Below are positions 27,229 through 35,494 of a stretch of DNA of 64,000 nt, piece after piece (position 1 is the stretch's first letter; each line of letters begins with the position of its first letter). The translations under genes were made by a program, and so were the position numbers. This stretch comes from Nitrospira sp. (GTDB lineage: Bacteria > Nitrospirota > Thermodesulfovibrionia > UBA6902). The notes below the pieces were generated by a model. It was not told the DNA's origin, did not search any database, and saw only the letters and a program-made list of their open reading frames with translations. The DNA is taken from the NCBI GenBank assembly GCA_016784355.1, contig JADHUV010000008.1:1-64000 (forward strand). The letters run 5' to 3'.

Positions 27229-28011
27229 ATTTAGAGCATCCAGAGCTCTTCTATGCATTTCAGGCGATGCTGTGACCAGCAGTGAGACCGATCTTTTCAC
27301 TCCAATCTCTGTGTCTTTTATTGAATTACCCTCCAGATCCGTTACAATCCCGCCGGCCTCTTTAACCAGTAAATATCCGGCCGCAAAATCAAAACTCCGT
27401 GAAGGGGACGGCATCACAAAAAGGCTAAGTGAACCTTTTGCCAAAAAAGCCAAGTCAAGTGCTGTAGACCCAAAACACCGCACCCTGTTAAACATAGAAA
27501 TAAGGGGCATAATGCGCGGCAAATCCTTACCCGGCACCTGGGTTTCATATCCTGCAATCATAAATGCATTTTCCTGCTGAACACGGATGTTTTGCCCATT
27601 ACAAAAACTCCCGCCGCCACTTACAGCCCAATATTCATCCCCACTTATAATATCAACAACATATCCCGCCTGAATATCGGACATACATTTCCCCTCGATA
27701 AGCGCAATGGAACAGGAAAAAAGAGGTATCCCGCTAATAGCATTTCTACTACCATCTATAGGATCTACAAGCAGTATGGGCCCACCACCATTTATCTCCC
27801 TGATGCCACATTCCTCAGAAACAAGTGTTACAGGCGCATCAAGCTTTATCAATTCCTCGAGAATAATATCCTCTGCCCGTCTGTCTATGCAATGGGTAAT
27901 ATCTCCCCCGGCTCCTGGTCCAAACGACTCCCCGGCAAGCAGAACATGTAAATGATCCGCTATTTCACGTTGCATTCTTTGTCCTATTTTCTTTATCTCA
28001 TCTAACCACAT
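27214..28011 (-). CDS. Inositol-monophosphatase-family phosphatase
   Basis: This 265-residue protein has the family's metal-binding motifs: SEECG (E in motif one), LVDPIDGSRNAISG (motif two) and SFDFAAGYLLVKEAGG (motif three). Members dephosphorylate inositol phosphates, fructose 1,6-bisphosphate, histidinol phosphate or PAP; the substrate cannot be told apart here. The usual W-D-x-A-A signature is F-D-F-A-A, a mild change. Confidence 0.85.
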   Translation of the reverse strand: MWLDEIKKIGQRMQREIADHLHVLLAGESFGPGAGGDITHCIDRRAEDIILEELIKLDAPVTLVSEECGIREINGGGPILLVDPIDGSRNAISGIPLFSCSIALIEGKCMSDIQAGYVVDIISGDEYWAVSGGGSFCNGQNIRVQQENAFMIAGYETQVPGKDLPRIMPLISMFNRVRCFGSTALDLAFLAKGSLSLFVMPSPSRSFDFAAGYLLVKEAGGIVTDLEGNSIKDTEIGVKRSVSLLVTASPEMHRRALDALNLPSE

Positions 28012-28178
28012 GCGAAAGCCTCCACCTAAGCAAAATTATTGTTTAATAGTTTATTCTATTCAAAATTATTTATTACTCTGCAACTATGCACTGAGTGAGC
28101 TTAACTTATAACAGAATGGGACGATTTTTAACTTTATTGAAATATCGGCCCGATGCACTGACAGAGGAATTTTATACC

Positions 28179-28586
28179 ATGACCGACAAAACTACACAGT
28201 TTCAAATAAATGATATGAAGGGTTTACATGAAAAACTTTTTGGTGAATTCCTGGTTAAGGTTGGACTCGTCACCGAAACAGATATTGTTGAAGCGCTAAA
28301 CATTCAAAAACAAAAGACCCCGCCGGTAGGGGAGATTGCGCTTAAACAAAAAATGCTGAACATGCAAAAAATATTTCAGATATTAAATCATCAGGTAGGA
28401 TCGGGGAAACGCTTTGGAGAAATTGCAGTGGAACTCGGTTTCATGTCAGAGCAGTCTGCAGTGTTGCTGCTGCAAATTCAGGATGATTGCCGTCCGAGGA
28501 TAGGCGATATTTTGGTTGAGCAGAAAAAACTTGACAGGGATATTCTGGAGATTGCTCATAGAAAGTTTAGCAGTAAAGAGGTATGA
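28179..28586 (+). CDS. Stand-alone MshEN/GspE N-terminal-like protein
   Basis: I place the start at the ATG at 28179 because AGAGGAA lies about 9 bases upstream, although the frame is open from 28095. The 135-residue product repeats the short unit GEFLVKVGLVTETDIVEAL, FGEIAVELGFMSEQSAVLLL and IGDILVEQKKLDRDILEIA. This is the hallmark of MshEN-type N-terminal domains of type II secretion and pilus ATPases, which can bind c-di-GMP. No ATPase domain follows. With three PilZ-like genes in the window, a c-di-GMP link is plausible. Confidence 0.6.
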   Translation: MTDKTTQFQINDMKGLHEKLFGEFLVKVGLVTETDIVEALNIQKQKTPPVGEIALKQKMLNMQKIFQILNHQVGSGKRFGEIAVELGFMSEQSAVLLLQIQDDCRPRIGDILVEQKKLDRDILEIAHRKFSSKEV

Positions 28587-28639
28587 AATTTGAGGTCGGA
28601 CATCAATTGTAGTGAGGACACAAATTCAGTCATGCTGAT

Positions 28640-28842
28640 ATACTTGTTTCATAGAATTGCTTTTCATGAACTGCCGGCGACAAAAACCCCAACCGCTTCT
28701 GCTGCTTTTACCGATTATAGAAAATCGCATCTACTCTGTAACAACCTGAATTCTCTCGTGTGCTTTCCGTATGGTATCTTTTTATGCTTTCACCGCGATA
28801 AAGATATGGTGCATAATTTTGGTGTCCACTTTTTTCAGCTTA
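28640..28842 (-). mobile_element. Degenerate IS3-family fragment
   Basis: Positions 28753-28842 keep the start of orfA (TCGTGTGCTTTCCGTATGG) and the outer end GTGTCCACTTTTTTCAGC, as in the copies at 3416 and 6377. The preceding bases are heavily decayed and resemble the fragment at 47990-48090. It has no usable frame. Confidence 0.65.
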
Positions 28843-28967
28843 CCTCAAATACTATGATGCTAAAATAATTCTCGTGATAAGTGTAGAAAAAAGAAATTTG
28901 TACTATTTGTGTACCAATATCTGATGGTGTAATGGGTGCTAACCTTTGGAGAGTAAGTCTAATTTAA

Positions 28968-29044
<77 letters not shown>

Positions 29045-29103
29045 AGCCATAAATTGTAATAAATATGTTCTACCACTCGTTTTTCTGTGTCAGCAGAAAA
29101 AAA

Positions 29104-29179
29104 TGGTAGGCGGAACAGGGCTCGAACCTGTGACCCTCGCCTTGTAAGGGCGATGCTCTCCCAACTGAGCTACCCGCCC
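29104..29179 (-). tRNA. tRNA-Val (TAC)
   Basis: The minus strand gives a 76-base cloverleaf with encoded CCA. The acceptor starts GGGCGGGTAGCTCAGTTGGG, the anticodon loop is CTTACAA with anticodon TAC, and the T arm is CAGGTTCGAGCCCTG. It is the first of the two tRNAs. Confidence 0.96.
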
Positions 29180-29332
29180 GATCCATTCACCGACAATAAT
29201 TCTATCGAGCGTAATAATATAACAGATAAGAATGGAAAATTAAAAGTACCCATCCGTTATTTGATAAATAATATTAATTTGCTATAAAATTACTCAATTC
29301 ACGTATCTAATATGTTTCTCGGAGATTAATAA

Positions 29333-30148
29333 ATGAAGCGAATTATTCAGTTGATGTTTATATTTATCATTGGCCTTTCTGTTACAGGCTGTTCGACTTT
29401 TAATGCTACCTCATTGACGCCGGACTGGTTTTCTAAGGATGAAGAAGAAAAAGTGCTTGGCCCTGAGGGTTCACTGGAAAAGGCTACTCAGCTTACAAAG
29501 GATGGTTATTATGAGGAGGCCCGGGAGGTACTTGAGAAGGTTGAGGCCGAGAGCGATTCCAGGGAATATTCTACGCTTGCTAAGATAAGGATAGCGGATA
29601 CCTATTATGATGATGAACTGTATGCCGAGGCGGCTATTGAATACGCAAGTTTTCTGGATATTCAGTCGTACAGTAAGTATGCCGCTTATGCACAGTATAA
29701 ACTGGCGATGAGTTATTTCAAGAGGATTAAGACGATCGATGTAAGTTATCACTGGGCCCGTCTTGCGATACAGGAGTTTGAGGTCCTGCGAAGAAATTAT
29801 CCGAGAAATCCCTATATGGATATCACGGAGAGTCGTATTAAGATGTGCAGAAGGGTATTGGCAGAATACGAGTTTTATGTGGGTAAGTTTTATTTTGAGA
29901 AGGGCTCTTATGCGGCGGCTATAGGCAGGTTTAATAACATGCTTGAAAATTATCCGGAATCAAAGAGCGAATCTGAGGCCTTGTATTATCTTGGAATGTC
30001 TTATGATAATAGCGGGCAGAAGTTTAAGGCCATTGAATATTTCAATGCGCTTGTTGAGAAATTTCCTACCAATGAGCTTTCTGTTAAGGCAAGAGAACTG
30101 ATAGTCTCCATTGATTCACAGACCCCTCGATTGATTATTGCAGAGTGA
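29333..30148 (+). CDS. bamD: Outer-membrane assembly lipoprotein BamD
   Basis: The 271-residue protein has a lipoprotein signal with the lipobox cysteine at C20 (LSVTGC). TPR-like helical repeats follow, such as YYEEAREVLEKVEA, LYAEAAIEYASFLDI, YAAYAQYKLAMSYFKRI, AAIGRFNNMLENYP and ALYYLGMSYDNSG. This is the BamD/YfiO scaffold that helps BamA insert beta barrels. It overlaps the next gene by four bases (GTGA), an unusual pairing with tetrapyrrole metabolism. Confidence 0.9.
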   Translation: MKRIIQLMFIFIIGLSVTGCSTFNATSLTPDWFSKDEEEKVLGPEGSLEKATQLTKDGYYEEAREVLEKVEAESDSREYSTLAKIRIADTYYDDELYAEAAIEYASFLDIQSYSKYAAYAQYKLAMSYFKRIKTIDVSYHWARLAIQEFEVLRRNYPRNPYMDITESRIKMCRRVLAEYEFYVGKFYFEKGSYAAAIGRFNNMLENYPESKSESEALYYLGMSYDNSGQKFKAIEYFNALVEKFPTNELSVKARELIVSIDSQTPRLIIAE

Positions 30149-30789
30149 AGTATTATCCCGCATACCTGGACCTTAATGAAAAAAAAGTAATGGTTATCGG
30201 TGGTGGTAAAGTCGCAGAGAGAAAGGTTCGTTTGCTTTTGAAGGCCGGGGCAGTAGTAACTATCATAAGCCCTGAGTTAAGTCCAGGATTGCATAAGCTG
30301 CAGGATAGCGGCTTGGTGAGGTACAAAGCCAGGCCATATCGCAGGGGCGATCTGACGGGGGTGTTTCTTGTCATTGCCTGCACCTCTTCTAAAGAGGTAA
30401 ATGCAAGGGTAGCCGCCGCCGCTGAGAATCTTATTAATGTGATTGATGATCCTGCCCTCGGCAATTTCATAGTCCCCTCTGTTGTAAAAAAAGGCCCTTT
30501 GACAGTTGCTGTTTCTACTGAAGGCGCGAGTCCTGCAGTATCAAAAGCAATAAGGAAAGAAATCGAGCTCATGTATGATGCTGAGTTTGGACAGTTTCTG
30601 AAATTTACGGCCGGGTTAAGGCAAGAGGCGGTAGAGCAGATAACTGACCGGAAGCAAAGAGAGCGATTTCTTAAGTCCCTTGCATCGGCCGGCTTGCTGA
30701 AGATATTGAAAACTCAGGGGGTGCTCGCTGCAGAGACGCATGTCCTGGATAAGCTGAACGGTATTCTTAATAAAAAAGGGGCACGCTGA
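30145..30789 (+). CDS. Precorrin-2 dehydrogenase / sirohydrochlorin ferrochelatase
   Basis: This 214-residue protein matches the N-terminal half of CysG (also Met8, SirC): YYPAYLDLNEKKVMVIGGGK then VAERKVRLLLKAGA is the NAD-binding start. The text DPALGNFIVPSVVKKGPLTV then AVSTEGASPAVSKAIRKEIE is the conserved catalytic and dimer region. It oxidises precorrin-2 to sirohydrochlorin, the substrate of CbiX in the cobalamin cluster downstream, and may insert iron for sirohaem. It starts at GTG inside the end of bamD. Confidence 0.9.
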   Translation: MKYYPAYLDLNEKKVMVIGGGKVAERKVRLLLKAGAVVTIISPELSPGLHKLQDSGLVRYKARPYRRGDLTGVFLVIACTSSKEVNARVAAAAENLINVIDDPALGNFIVPSVVKKGPLTVAVSTEGASPAVSKAIRKEIELMYDAEFGQFLKFTAGLRQEAVEQITDRKQRERFLKSLASAGLLKILKTQGVLAAETHVLDKLNGILNKKGAR

Positions 30790-30800
30790 ACGCGTACCCC
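30772..30800 (-). terminator. Terminator of the DUF3568 gene
   Basis: GGGGTACGC pairs with GCGTGCCCC (one mismatch) across a five-base loop, and on the minus strand the stem is followed by six T. It overlaps the 3' end of the precorrin-2 dehydrogenase gene on the other strand. Confidence 0.75.
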
Positions 30801-30826
30801 GCAGTTATTGATAGTATTATTTAATC

Positions 30827-31225
30827 TTAACGTATACCGGCATTAGAGGCTATCTCATCATGAATCCTCGTGGCCTCGTCCCTGTCTCCCAATACTCCAA
30901 CCCTGACAATAATGGTTGTTACTCCCTGTCCTCGGTCTTTAAGCATGATGCTCACCTTTGATCCGTCCCGCCTGACCGCTTCAATGGTAGCCTTATCCAC
31001 ATCATTAAGGCTGTCGGTTATGCTTATCTGAAGATTGCTAAGGGCATTGTTGGCAGCGTCCCAGGCCTTGGGCATCTCTACAGGGTATTCTCTGGAGAGC
31101 TGGCCGTCAATATATTTGTATGCCCCTATGCCCATGCCGGCACCAACACCGATCAGTGCAGCGGCACATCCATAACACATGGACACTGCTGCTAAAATAA
31201 TAATAAGTCTCTTTAAACCTTTCAT
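30827..31225 (-). CDS. DUF3568 lipoprotein
   Basis: The 132-residue protein has a lipoprotein signal (SMCYGCAAAL, cysteine at 20) and a short Gly/Ala-rich segment. It continues AYKYIDGQLSREYPVEMPKA and NALSNLQISITDSLNDV, which matches DUF3568. The function is unknown. A ribosome-binding site GGAGGT precedes the start, and a terminator overlaps the convergent gene's end. Confidence 0.8.
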   Translation of the reverse strand: MKGLKRLIIILAAVSMCYGCAAALIGVGAGMGIGAYKYIDGQLSREYPVEMPKAWDAANNALSNLQISITDSLNDVDKATIEAVRRDGSKVSIMLKDRGQGVTTIIVRVGVLGDRDEATRIHDEIASNAGIR

Positions 31226-31335
31226 ATGACCTCCGGTATATATTCAACATTTATAAGTAATTGGAACGTCTCTATTTAAACACCATTTTCATTAGTTTTT
31301 CAACAAAAAAGAGATATCCATGGCGGAAGCAGGTT

Positions 31336-31953
31336 ATGGTAAAATTATGCATGTCCGTAATTAAATATACAAAAGACGGGGCCGGGGCTTTATTGCGTCA
31401 AGCCTGTGCTGTGCTGAATAATGGCGGCATTGTTGCATATCCCACGGAAAGTTTCTATGCATTGGGAGTATGTGCGCTTAAGGAGGAGGCCTTAAATAGA
31501 CTCTATGAGCTTAAAAAAAGACCTTATGAAAAGCCCCTGCCGCTTATTGTGGATACGGAAGAGACCTTGCAGCGGATTGCTCGGGTCGTGCCTAAAGAAG
31601 CGAGAGAGTACATGGGAAAATACTGGCCGGGTCCGCTTACAATAATTTTTGAGGCATTTGAAGGTATTTCGACAATGCTGACCGCTGGCACAGGCAGTAT
31701 TGCGGTCCGCATTCCAGGAGAGGGTCCCGCTCTTCAGTTGGTCAGATCAATTAAGGAGCCTTTGACCGCTACGAGTGCTAATCCTTCCTCCCTGCCTCCT
31801 GCTGACTCGGCTGAGATGGTGAGGTCTTATTTTGGTGATACTATAGACATGGTTATAGACGGTGGAATGACATCCGGCGGGCTGCCTTCCACAATAATTG
31901 ATCTGCGCAGCGGGATTCTGAAGGTTCTTCGGCAGGGAAGAGTTGAGCTTTGA
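31336..31953 (+). CDS. Sua5/YciO/YrdC-family L-threonylcarbamoyladenylate synthase
   Basis: The frame is open from 31261, but similarity begins near SVIKYTKDGAGALLRQACAV, so I choose the ATG at 31336 (206 residues). The YrdC core is clear: GGIVAYPTESFYALGVCA, LKKRPYEKPLPLIV, KYWPGPLTIIFE, SIAVRIPGEGPA, TATSANPSSLPPA. The KRP and SAN residues bind the threonylcarbamoyl-AMP intermediate used for tRNA t6A synthesis. A YciO-type relative with uncertain function is possible. Confidence 0.85.
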   Translation: MVKLCMSVIKYTKDGAGALLRQACAVLNNGGIVAYPTESFYALGVCALKEEALNRLYELKKRPYEKPLPLIVDTEETLQRIARVVPKEAREYMGKYWPGPLTIIFEAFEGISTMLTAGTGSIAVRIPGEGPALQLVRSIKEPLTATSANPSSLPPADSAEMVRSYFGDTIDMVIDGGMTSGGLPSTIIDLRSGILKVLRQGRVEL

Positions 31954-32059
31954 TGTTGTACTTACTGTGAAAACTTATTTATTTATTGATACCTGCCCCT
32001 TTTTTATGCAATAAAATAGAATGGTTATCATTTAAGTACTGGTTTACTGCCACTAATCC

Positions 32060-32090
32060 TTGACTATTGGCAAGCTGAATCAGGTATAAT
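32060..32090 (+). promoter_or_regulatory. Probable promoter of cobalamin block 1
   Basis: TTGACT (32060-32065) and TATAAT (32085-32090) are 19 bases apart, rather long. The -10 box is perfect and lies about 14 bases before the start of the riboswitch, as expected for its transcript. Confidence 0.5.
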
Positions 32091-32102
32091 TCAGAAGATT
32101 AT

Positions 32103-32280
32103 TATTCAGGTGTCCTAACAGACTTAATGGGGAATCCAGTTAAAAACTGGAGCGGACCCGCCGCTGTAATCCCGATTTCCGCTTACTAAGGAATTCACAG
32201 TCTCTAAACATGTACGCCACTTGTCCTGTGACAGGGAAGGCAATTAGAGATCGGGAGAGCCAGAAGACCTGCCTGAATGT
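32103..32280 (+). ncRNA. Adenosylcobalamin riboswitch 1
   Basis: Conserved parts of the cobalamin aptamer are present in order: GGTGTCC, TTAATGGGGAAT, GAGCGGACCCGCCGCTGTAA and the B12 box AGCCAGAAGACCTGCC. P1 is formed by ATTCAGG (32104-32110) and CCTGAAT (32272-32278). It stands before the nine-gene biosynthesis block beginning with cobU. With the terminator at 32342 it should lower transcription when cobalamin is plentiful. Confidence 0.95.
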
Positions 32281-32341
32281 GACCTCACGTGATGACCTTC
32301 GAGGGAAGAGGTTGTGAGGGTAAAGGTGTTTTTGCTTTTAT

Positions 32342-32378
32342 CCCCCGGCCTTCTTTAATAGAAGGCCGGGGTTTTTTA
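32342..32378 (+). terminator. Riboswitch-linked intrinsic terminator
   Basis: CCCCGGCCTTC pairs with GAAGGCCGGGG over a short TTTAATA loop and is followed by six T. It lies between riboswitch 1 and cobU and is the likely expression platform. A competing pairing CCTCAC (32283) with GTGAGG (32314) lies between aptamer and terminator. Confidence 0.9.
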
Positions 32379-32383
32379 TTTGG

Positions 32384-32447
32384 GGCAATAAGGCAATAAG
32401 GCAATAAGGCAATAAGGCAATAAGGCACAGAGGCACAGAGGCACAGA
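32384..32447 (+). repeat. Tandem octanucleotide repeat before cobU
   Basis: Five copies of GGCAATAA are followed directly by three copies of GGCACAGA, eight units in 64 bases. The array ends one step before GGAAAGAATG, the cobU ribosome-binding site and start. Slippage would change leader length between terminator and start codon by multiples of eight. Confidence 0.95.
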
Positions 32448-32454
32448 GGAAAGA

Positions 32455-32982
32455 ATGAAAATAATATTTGTAACAGGTGGTGCGCGTAGCGGAAAAAGTG
32501 CTTTTGCTCTTAAGAGTGCGAATGCGGTTTCCGGGTTGAAGCTTTATATTGCAACGGCTGAGGAACTTGATGCTGAGATGAAGGATCGTGTGCAGAGACA
32601 TCGGAAAGAGCGCGGACATGATTGGGATACGCGGGAAGAGCCTTTAAATATAGTGGGCATACTGCCTGAAGTGATGGATCAGTATGGGGCAGTGCTTCTG
32701 GATTGCCTCACGCTGTGGCTATCGAATGTAATGCTTCAGGAGGATAAGGGCAGTCCGGTGGATTATTATATTGACAAGCTGGTTGCGCAGCTTAAATCAC
32801 TTCGGGATTCCGGCACAGGCACACTTCTTATTGTATCTAATGAAGTTGGGATGGGGATAGTCCCTGAAAATAAATTGGCCCGCAGGTTCAGGGATTATGC
32901 AGGGACGCTTAATCAGAGAATAGCAGAACTTGCAAATGAGGTATACATGGTGATATCCGGTATACCGGTAAAGATAAAATAA
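32455..32982 (+). CDS. cobU: Adenosylcobinamide kinase / guanylyltransferase
   Basis: The 175-residue protein has the P-loop GGARSGKS (residues 8-15), the conserved RVQRHRKERGHDWDTREEP block with the guanylylated His region, and LLDCLTLWLSN and SNEVGMGIVP. It phosphorylates adenosylcobinamide and attaches GMP in nucleotide-loop assembly. It is the first gene after riboswitch 1. The ribosome-binding site AGAGGAAAG follows the octamer repeats directly. Confidence 0.95.
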   Translation: MKIIFVTGGARSGKSAFALKSANAVSGLKLYIATAEELDAEMKDRVQRHRKERGHDWDTREEPLNIVGILPEVMDQYGAVLLDCLTLWLSNVMLQEDKGSPVDYYIDKLVAQLKSLRDSGTGTLLIVSNEVGMGIVPENKLARRFRDYAGTLNQRIAELANEVYMVISGIPVKIK

Positions 32983-33033
32983 ACGGCTGTTTGCATTGAT
33001 CAGGCGGCGTAATAGATTATTCAGGAGGATAAG

Positions 33034-34092
33034 ATGAGTCTCGATTCTGTTGTGAAAAGCATTAATAATACAAATGGCAAATTTGCCGAGCAGGCCCAGC
33101 AGAGACTGGACAGCCTTACCAAGCCGCAGGGCAGTATGGGCCGGCTTGAAGATTTTGCGAAACAACTTGTTGCGATTACCGAGAACACCATGCCTGAGTT
33201 GGATAAGAAGGTAATTTTTACTTTTGCGGGTGATCACGGGGTTGCAGATGAAGGTGTGTCTGCATTTCCAAAAGAGGTGACCCCTCAGATGGTATTGAAT
33301 TTTGTTCATGGCGGTGCCGGCATAAATGTCCTGGCACGTCATTCGGGTTCTGATGTGGTCGTGGTAGATATCGGTGTTGATTACGATTTTGGTGATCTTA
33401 AGAAGGATGGCTTTGTATCAAGGAAAATAGTGTCAGGCACAAAAAATATACGGAAGGGTCCCGCAATGACGCGTGAAGAGGCGGAAAAGTGTATACAGGT
33501 AGGTATTGATCTTGCGGATGAATATGCCAAAAAGGGCTATAAGATTTTTGGAACCGGCGAGATGGGCATTGCAAATACTACTCCGACCAGTGTTATTACT
33601 TCAGTGGTTACTGGTAAGAGTGTTGAAGAGATTACAGGCCGGGGCACGGGCATTAATGATGAAGCACTTCAAAATAAGGTGCAGGTTATAAAGGATATTA
33701 TTGCCGTAAATAAGCCCGATCCTGCGGATCCAATTGATATGCTTGCAAAGGTAGGCGGTGCGGAGATAGCGGGTATTGCCGGTCTGGTGCTGGGAGCGGC
33801 GGCAAATAAAGTGCCGGTAGTGATCGATGGTTTTATATCTACTGCCGGTGCGCTGATTGCATTTCTTATTGAACCAAAGACTAGGGATTACATGTTTGCG
33901 GCCCATATGTCTCAGGAGATAGGGCACAGGTCATTACTTGAAATGATGAACCTCAGACCTATACTGGATCTTGATATGAGACTGGGAGAGGGCACCGGTG
34001 CTGCGCTTGCCATATCTGTAATAGAGGCAGGACTGAAGGTCTATAAAGAGATGGCAACCTTTGCAGAAGCAGCAGTATCGGAGCAGCATTAA
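33034..34092 (+). CDS. cobT: Nicotinate-nucleotide-dimethylbenzimidazole phosphoribosyltransferase
   Basis: This 352-residue enzyme makes alpha-ribazole phosphate from a lower-ligand base. Recognisable text includes [60 protein letters not shown] and, near the C-terminus, [11 protein letters not shown] with the catalytic Glu. AGGAGG precedes the start. It ends one base before cobS. Which base it activates cannot be read from sequence. Confidence 0.96.
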   Translation: MSLDSVVKSINNTNGKFAEQAQQRLDSLTKPQGSMGRLEDFAKQLVAITENTMPELDKKVIFTFAGDHGVADEGVSAFPKEVTPQMVLNFVHGGAGINVLARHSGSDVVVVDIGVDYDFGDLKKDGFVSRKIVSGTKNIRKGPAMTREEAEKCIQVGIDLADEYAKKGYKIFGTGEMGIANTTPTSVITSVVTGKSVEEITGRGTGINDEALQNKVQVIKDIIAVNKPDPADPIDMLAKVGGAEIAGIAGLVLGAAANKVPVVIDGFISTAGALIAFLIEPKTRDYMFAAHMSQEIGHRSLLEMMNLRPILDLDMRLGEGTGAALAISVIEAGLKVYKEMATFAEAAVSEQH

Positions 34093-34863
34093 GTGAGACG
34101 TTTTTTGCTGGCAGTACAGTTTCTAACGATCATTCCTTTCCGTGATATGGGTGAGGTATCTGATGAGGAGATTGGAAAGACTACCTCCATATTTCCTGCT
34201 GTCGGTTTTGTGGAGGGCCTGATACTGGCAATGAGTGCGGCCCTGCTGCTGAAACTCTTTCCTGCTGAACTTGTCAATGCCCTGCTGGTGCTGGTGCTGG
34301 TGGCAGGCAATGGGGGGCTTCACATGGACGGCCTCTCAGATACTTTTGATGCGCTTGCCTCACGTGGAGATATGGAAAAAAAGTATGCGATAATGAAAGA
34401 CAGCACGGTCGGGCCTTTCGGGGTTATGGCGATCGTTATGGCACTGCTTTTAAAATATGCTTGTCTTAATGCGGTGTATCAGAATGCATCAGGCAGCGGC
34501 TATTTCGCCGTGGTCTTTCTTTTGCCTGTAGCCGCAAGGTGGACAATGAGTGCTGCCGCGCTGTACGGCAGGTCGGCAAAGAAGGAAGGACTGGGCCGCT
34601 TGTTTCTGAATAATACCGAGCCGGCTGATCTAATGACTGCAACGATCATAACGCTTATATCATTTATTATTATCCCGATGTTTACCGGAACACTTTCAAG
34701 CATGTTTTATTTCATAATGGTGTCTCTGCCGCTGCTTTTTGGTTTTACATTGCTGGCCGTGAAGTTTTTTAAGCGTCATTTTGAGGGTATGAACGGAGAT
34801 TCATTGGGGGCAGTCTATGAGATAGCTTCTATAGTTTTTTTGATGACGGCGGCCGTGAGTTAA
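34093..34863 (+). CDS. cobS: Adenosylcobinamide-GDP ribazoletransferase
   Basis: The 256-residue membrane protein begins at GTG directly after the cobT stop. It has MRRFLLAVQFLTIIPF at the start, the conserved GGLHMDGLSDTFDALAS and STVGPFGVMA motifs and several hydrophobic helices. It joins adenosylcobinamide-GDP to alpha-ribazole (phosphate), the last assembly step. Confidence 0.95.
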   Translation: MRRFLLAVQFLTIIPFRDMGEVSDEEIGKTTSIFPAVGFVEGLILAMSAALLLKLFPAELVNALLVLVLVAGNGGLHMDGLSDTFDALASRGDMEKKYAIMKDSTVGPFGVMAIVMALLLKYACLNAVYQNASGSGYFAVVFLLPVAARWTMSAAALYGRSAKKEGLGRLFLNNTEPADLMTATIITLISFIIIPMFTGTLSSMFYFIMVSLPLLFGFTLLAVKFFKRHFEGMNGDSLGAVYEIASIVFLMTAAVS

Positions 34864-34866
34864 GTT

Positions 34867-35484
34867 ATGGCGACACGAATTTTTCTTATAAGGCATGGCG
34901 AGACTGAGGGTTTTGAATCTCGTCGCTACAAAGGGCATATAGATGTACCTCTCTCGGCCAACGGGGTTGAGCAGGTCAGGCGTACAGCAGCATTTATGGC
35001 GGAGTCTATAGGTGTTAGTTCGCAACACGCTCTGACAACGGTTTACTGTTCAGACCTTATCAGGGCCGTCAGGAGCGCTGAGATTATAGCAGAACCCTTC
35101 GGGCTGAAGCCTGTTATAGAGGCGGAGTTAAAGGAAAGAGGATTTGGCGAGTGGGAGGGTATGACCTTTGAGGAGATAGAGGAAAAATGGCCTGAGGCCT
35201 TTCGTGCGTGGGCGGACAATCCTCTTGAATTCAGTCCTCTGAAAGGTGAGAGCACTCTGGATGTAAAGACAAGGGCTCTCAGTATATTTACAAAAATAAT
35301 CGCAAGGCACAAGGATGAGAATATAGCCATTGTGGCGCATGGCGGGATTAACCGCGTGATGCTTTGTGAATTTCTCGGTGTGCCGCTGCAGAACATTTTC
35401 AGGATAGAGCAGGATTTTGCTGCATTAAATGAGATTGAGATCTGGGACTATCCGGTTATTAAAACATTAAACAGGACATTCTGA
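34867..35484 (+). CDS. cobC: Alpha-ribazole phosphatase / histidine phosphatase family
   Basis: The 205-residue protein carries the phosphohistidine motif LIRHGETEG (H10) and the second catalytic histidine in AIVAHGGINR. Its place between cobS and cbiP supports CobC, which removes phosphate from alpha-ribazole or adenosylcobalamin 5'-phosphate. Substrate assignment rests on context. Confidence 0.85.
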   Translation: MATRIFLIRHGETEGFESRRYKGHIDVPLSANGVEQVRRTAAFMAESIGVSSQHALTTVYCSDLIRAVRSAEIIAEPFGLKPVIEAELKERGFGEWEGMTFEEIEEKWPEAFRAWADNPLEFSPLKGESTLDVKTRALSIFTKIIARHKDENIAIVAHGGINRVMLCEFLGVPLQNIFRIEQDFAALNEIEIWDYPVIKTLNRTF

Positions 35485-35494
35485 TCGGTTTATT

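Noticed and set aside
27214-28011. CysQ (PAP phosphatase) as partner of the CysC-like kinase
   Set aside because: Motifs are common to the whole inositol monophosphatase family and the genes are not adjacent.
32384-32447. Tandem repeats considered as a CRISPR array
   Set aside because: Units are 8 bases with no spacers and no cas genes are near.
32338-32619. Open minus-strand frame across the octamer repeats
   Set aside because: Its middle is simply the translated tandem repeat and it runs opposite the well-supported cobU.
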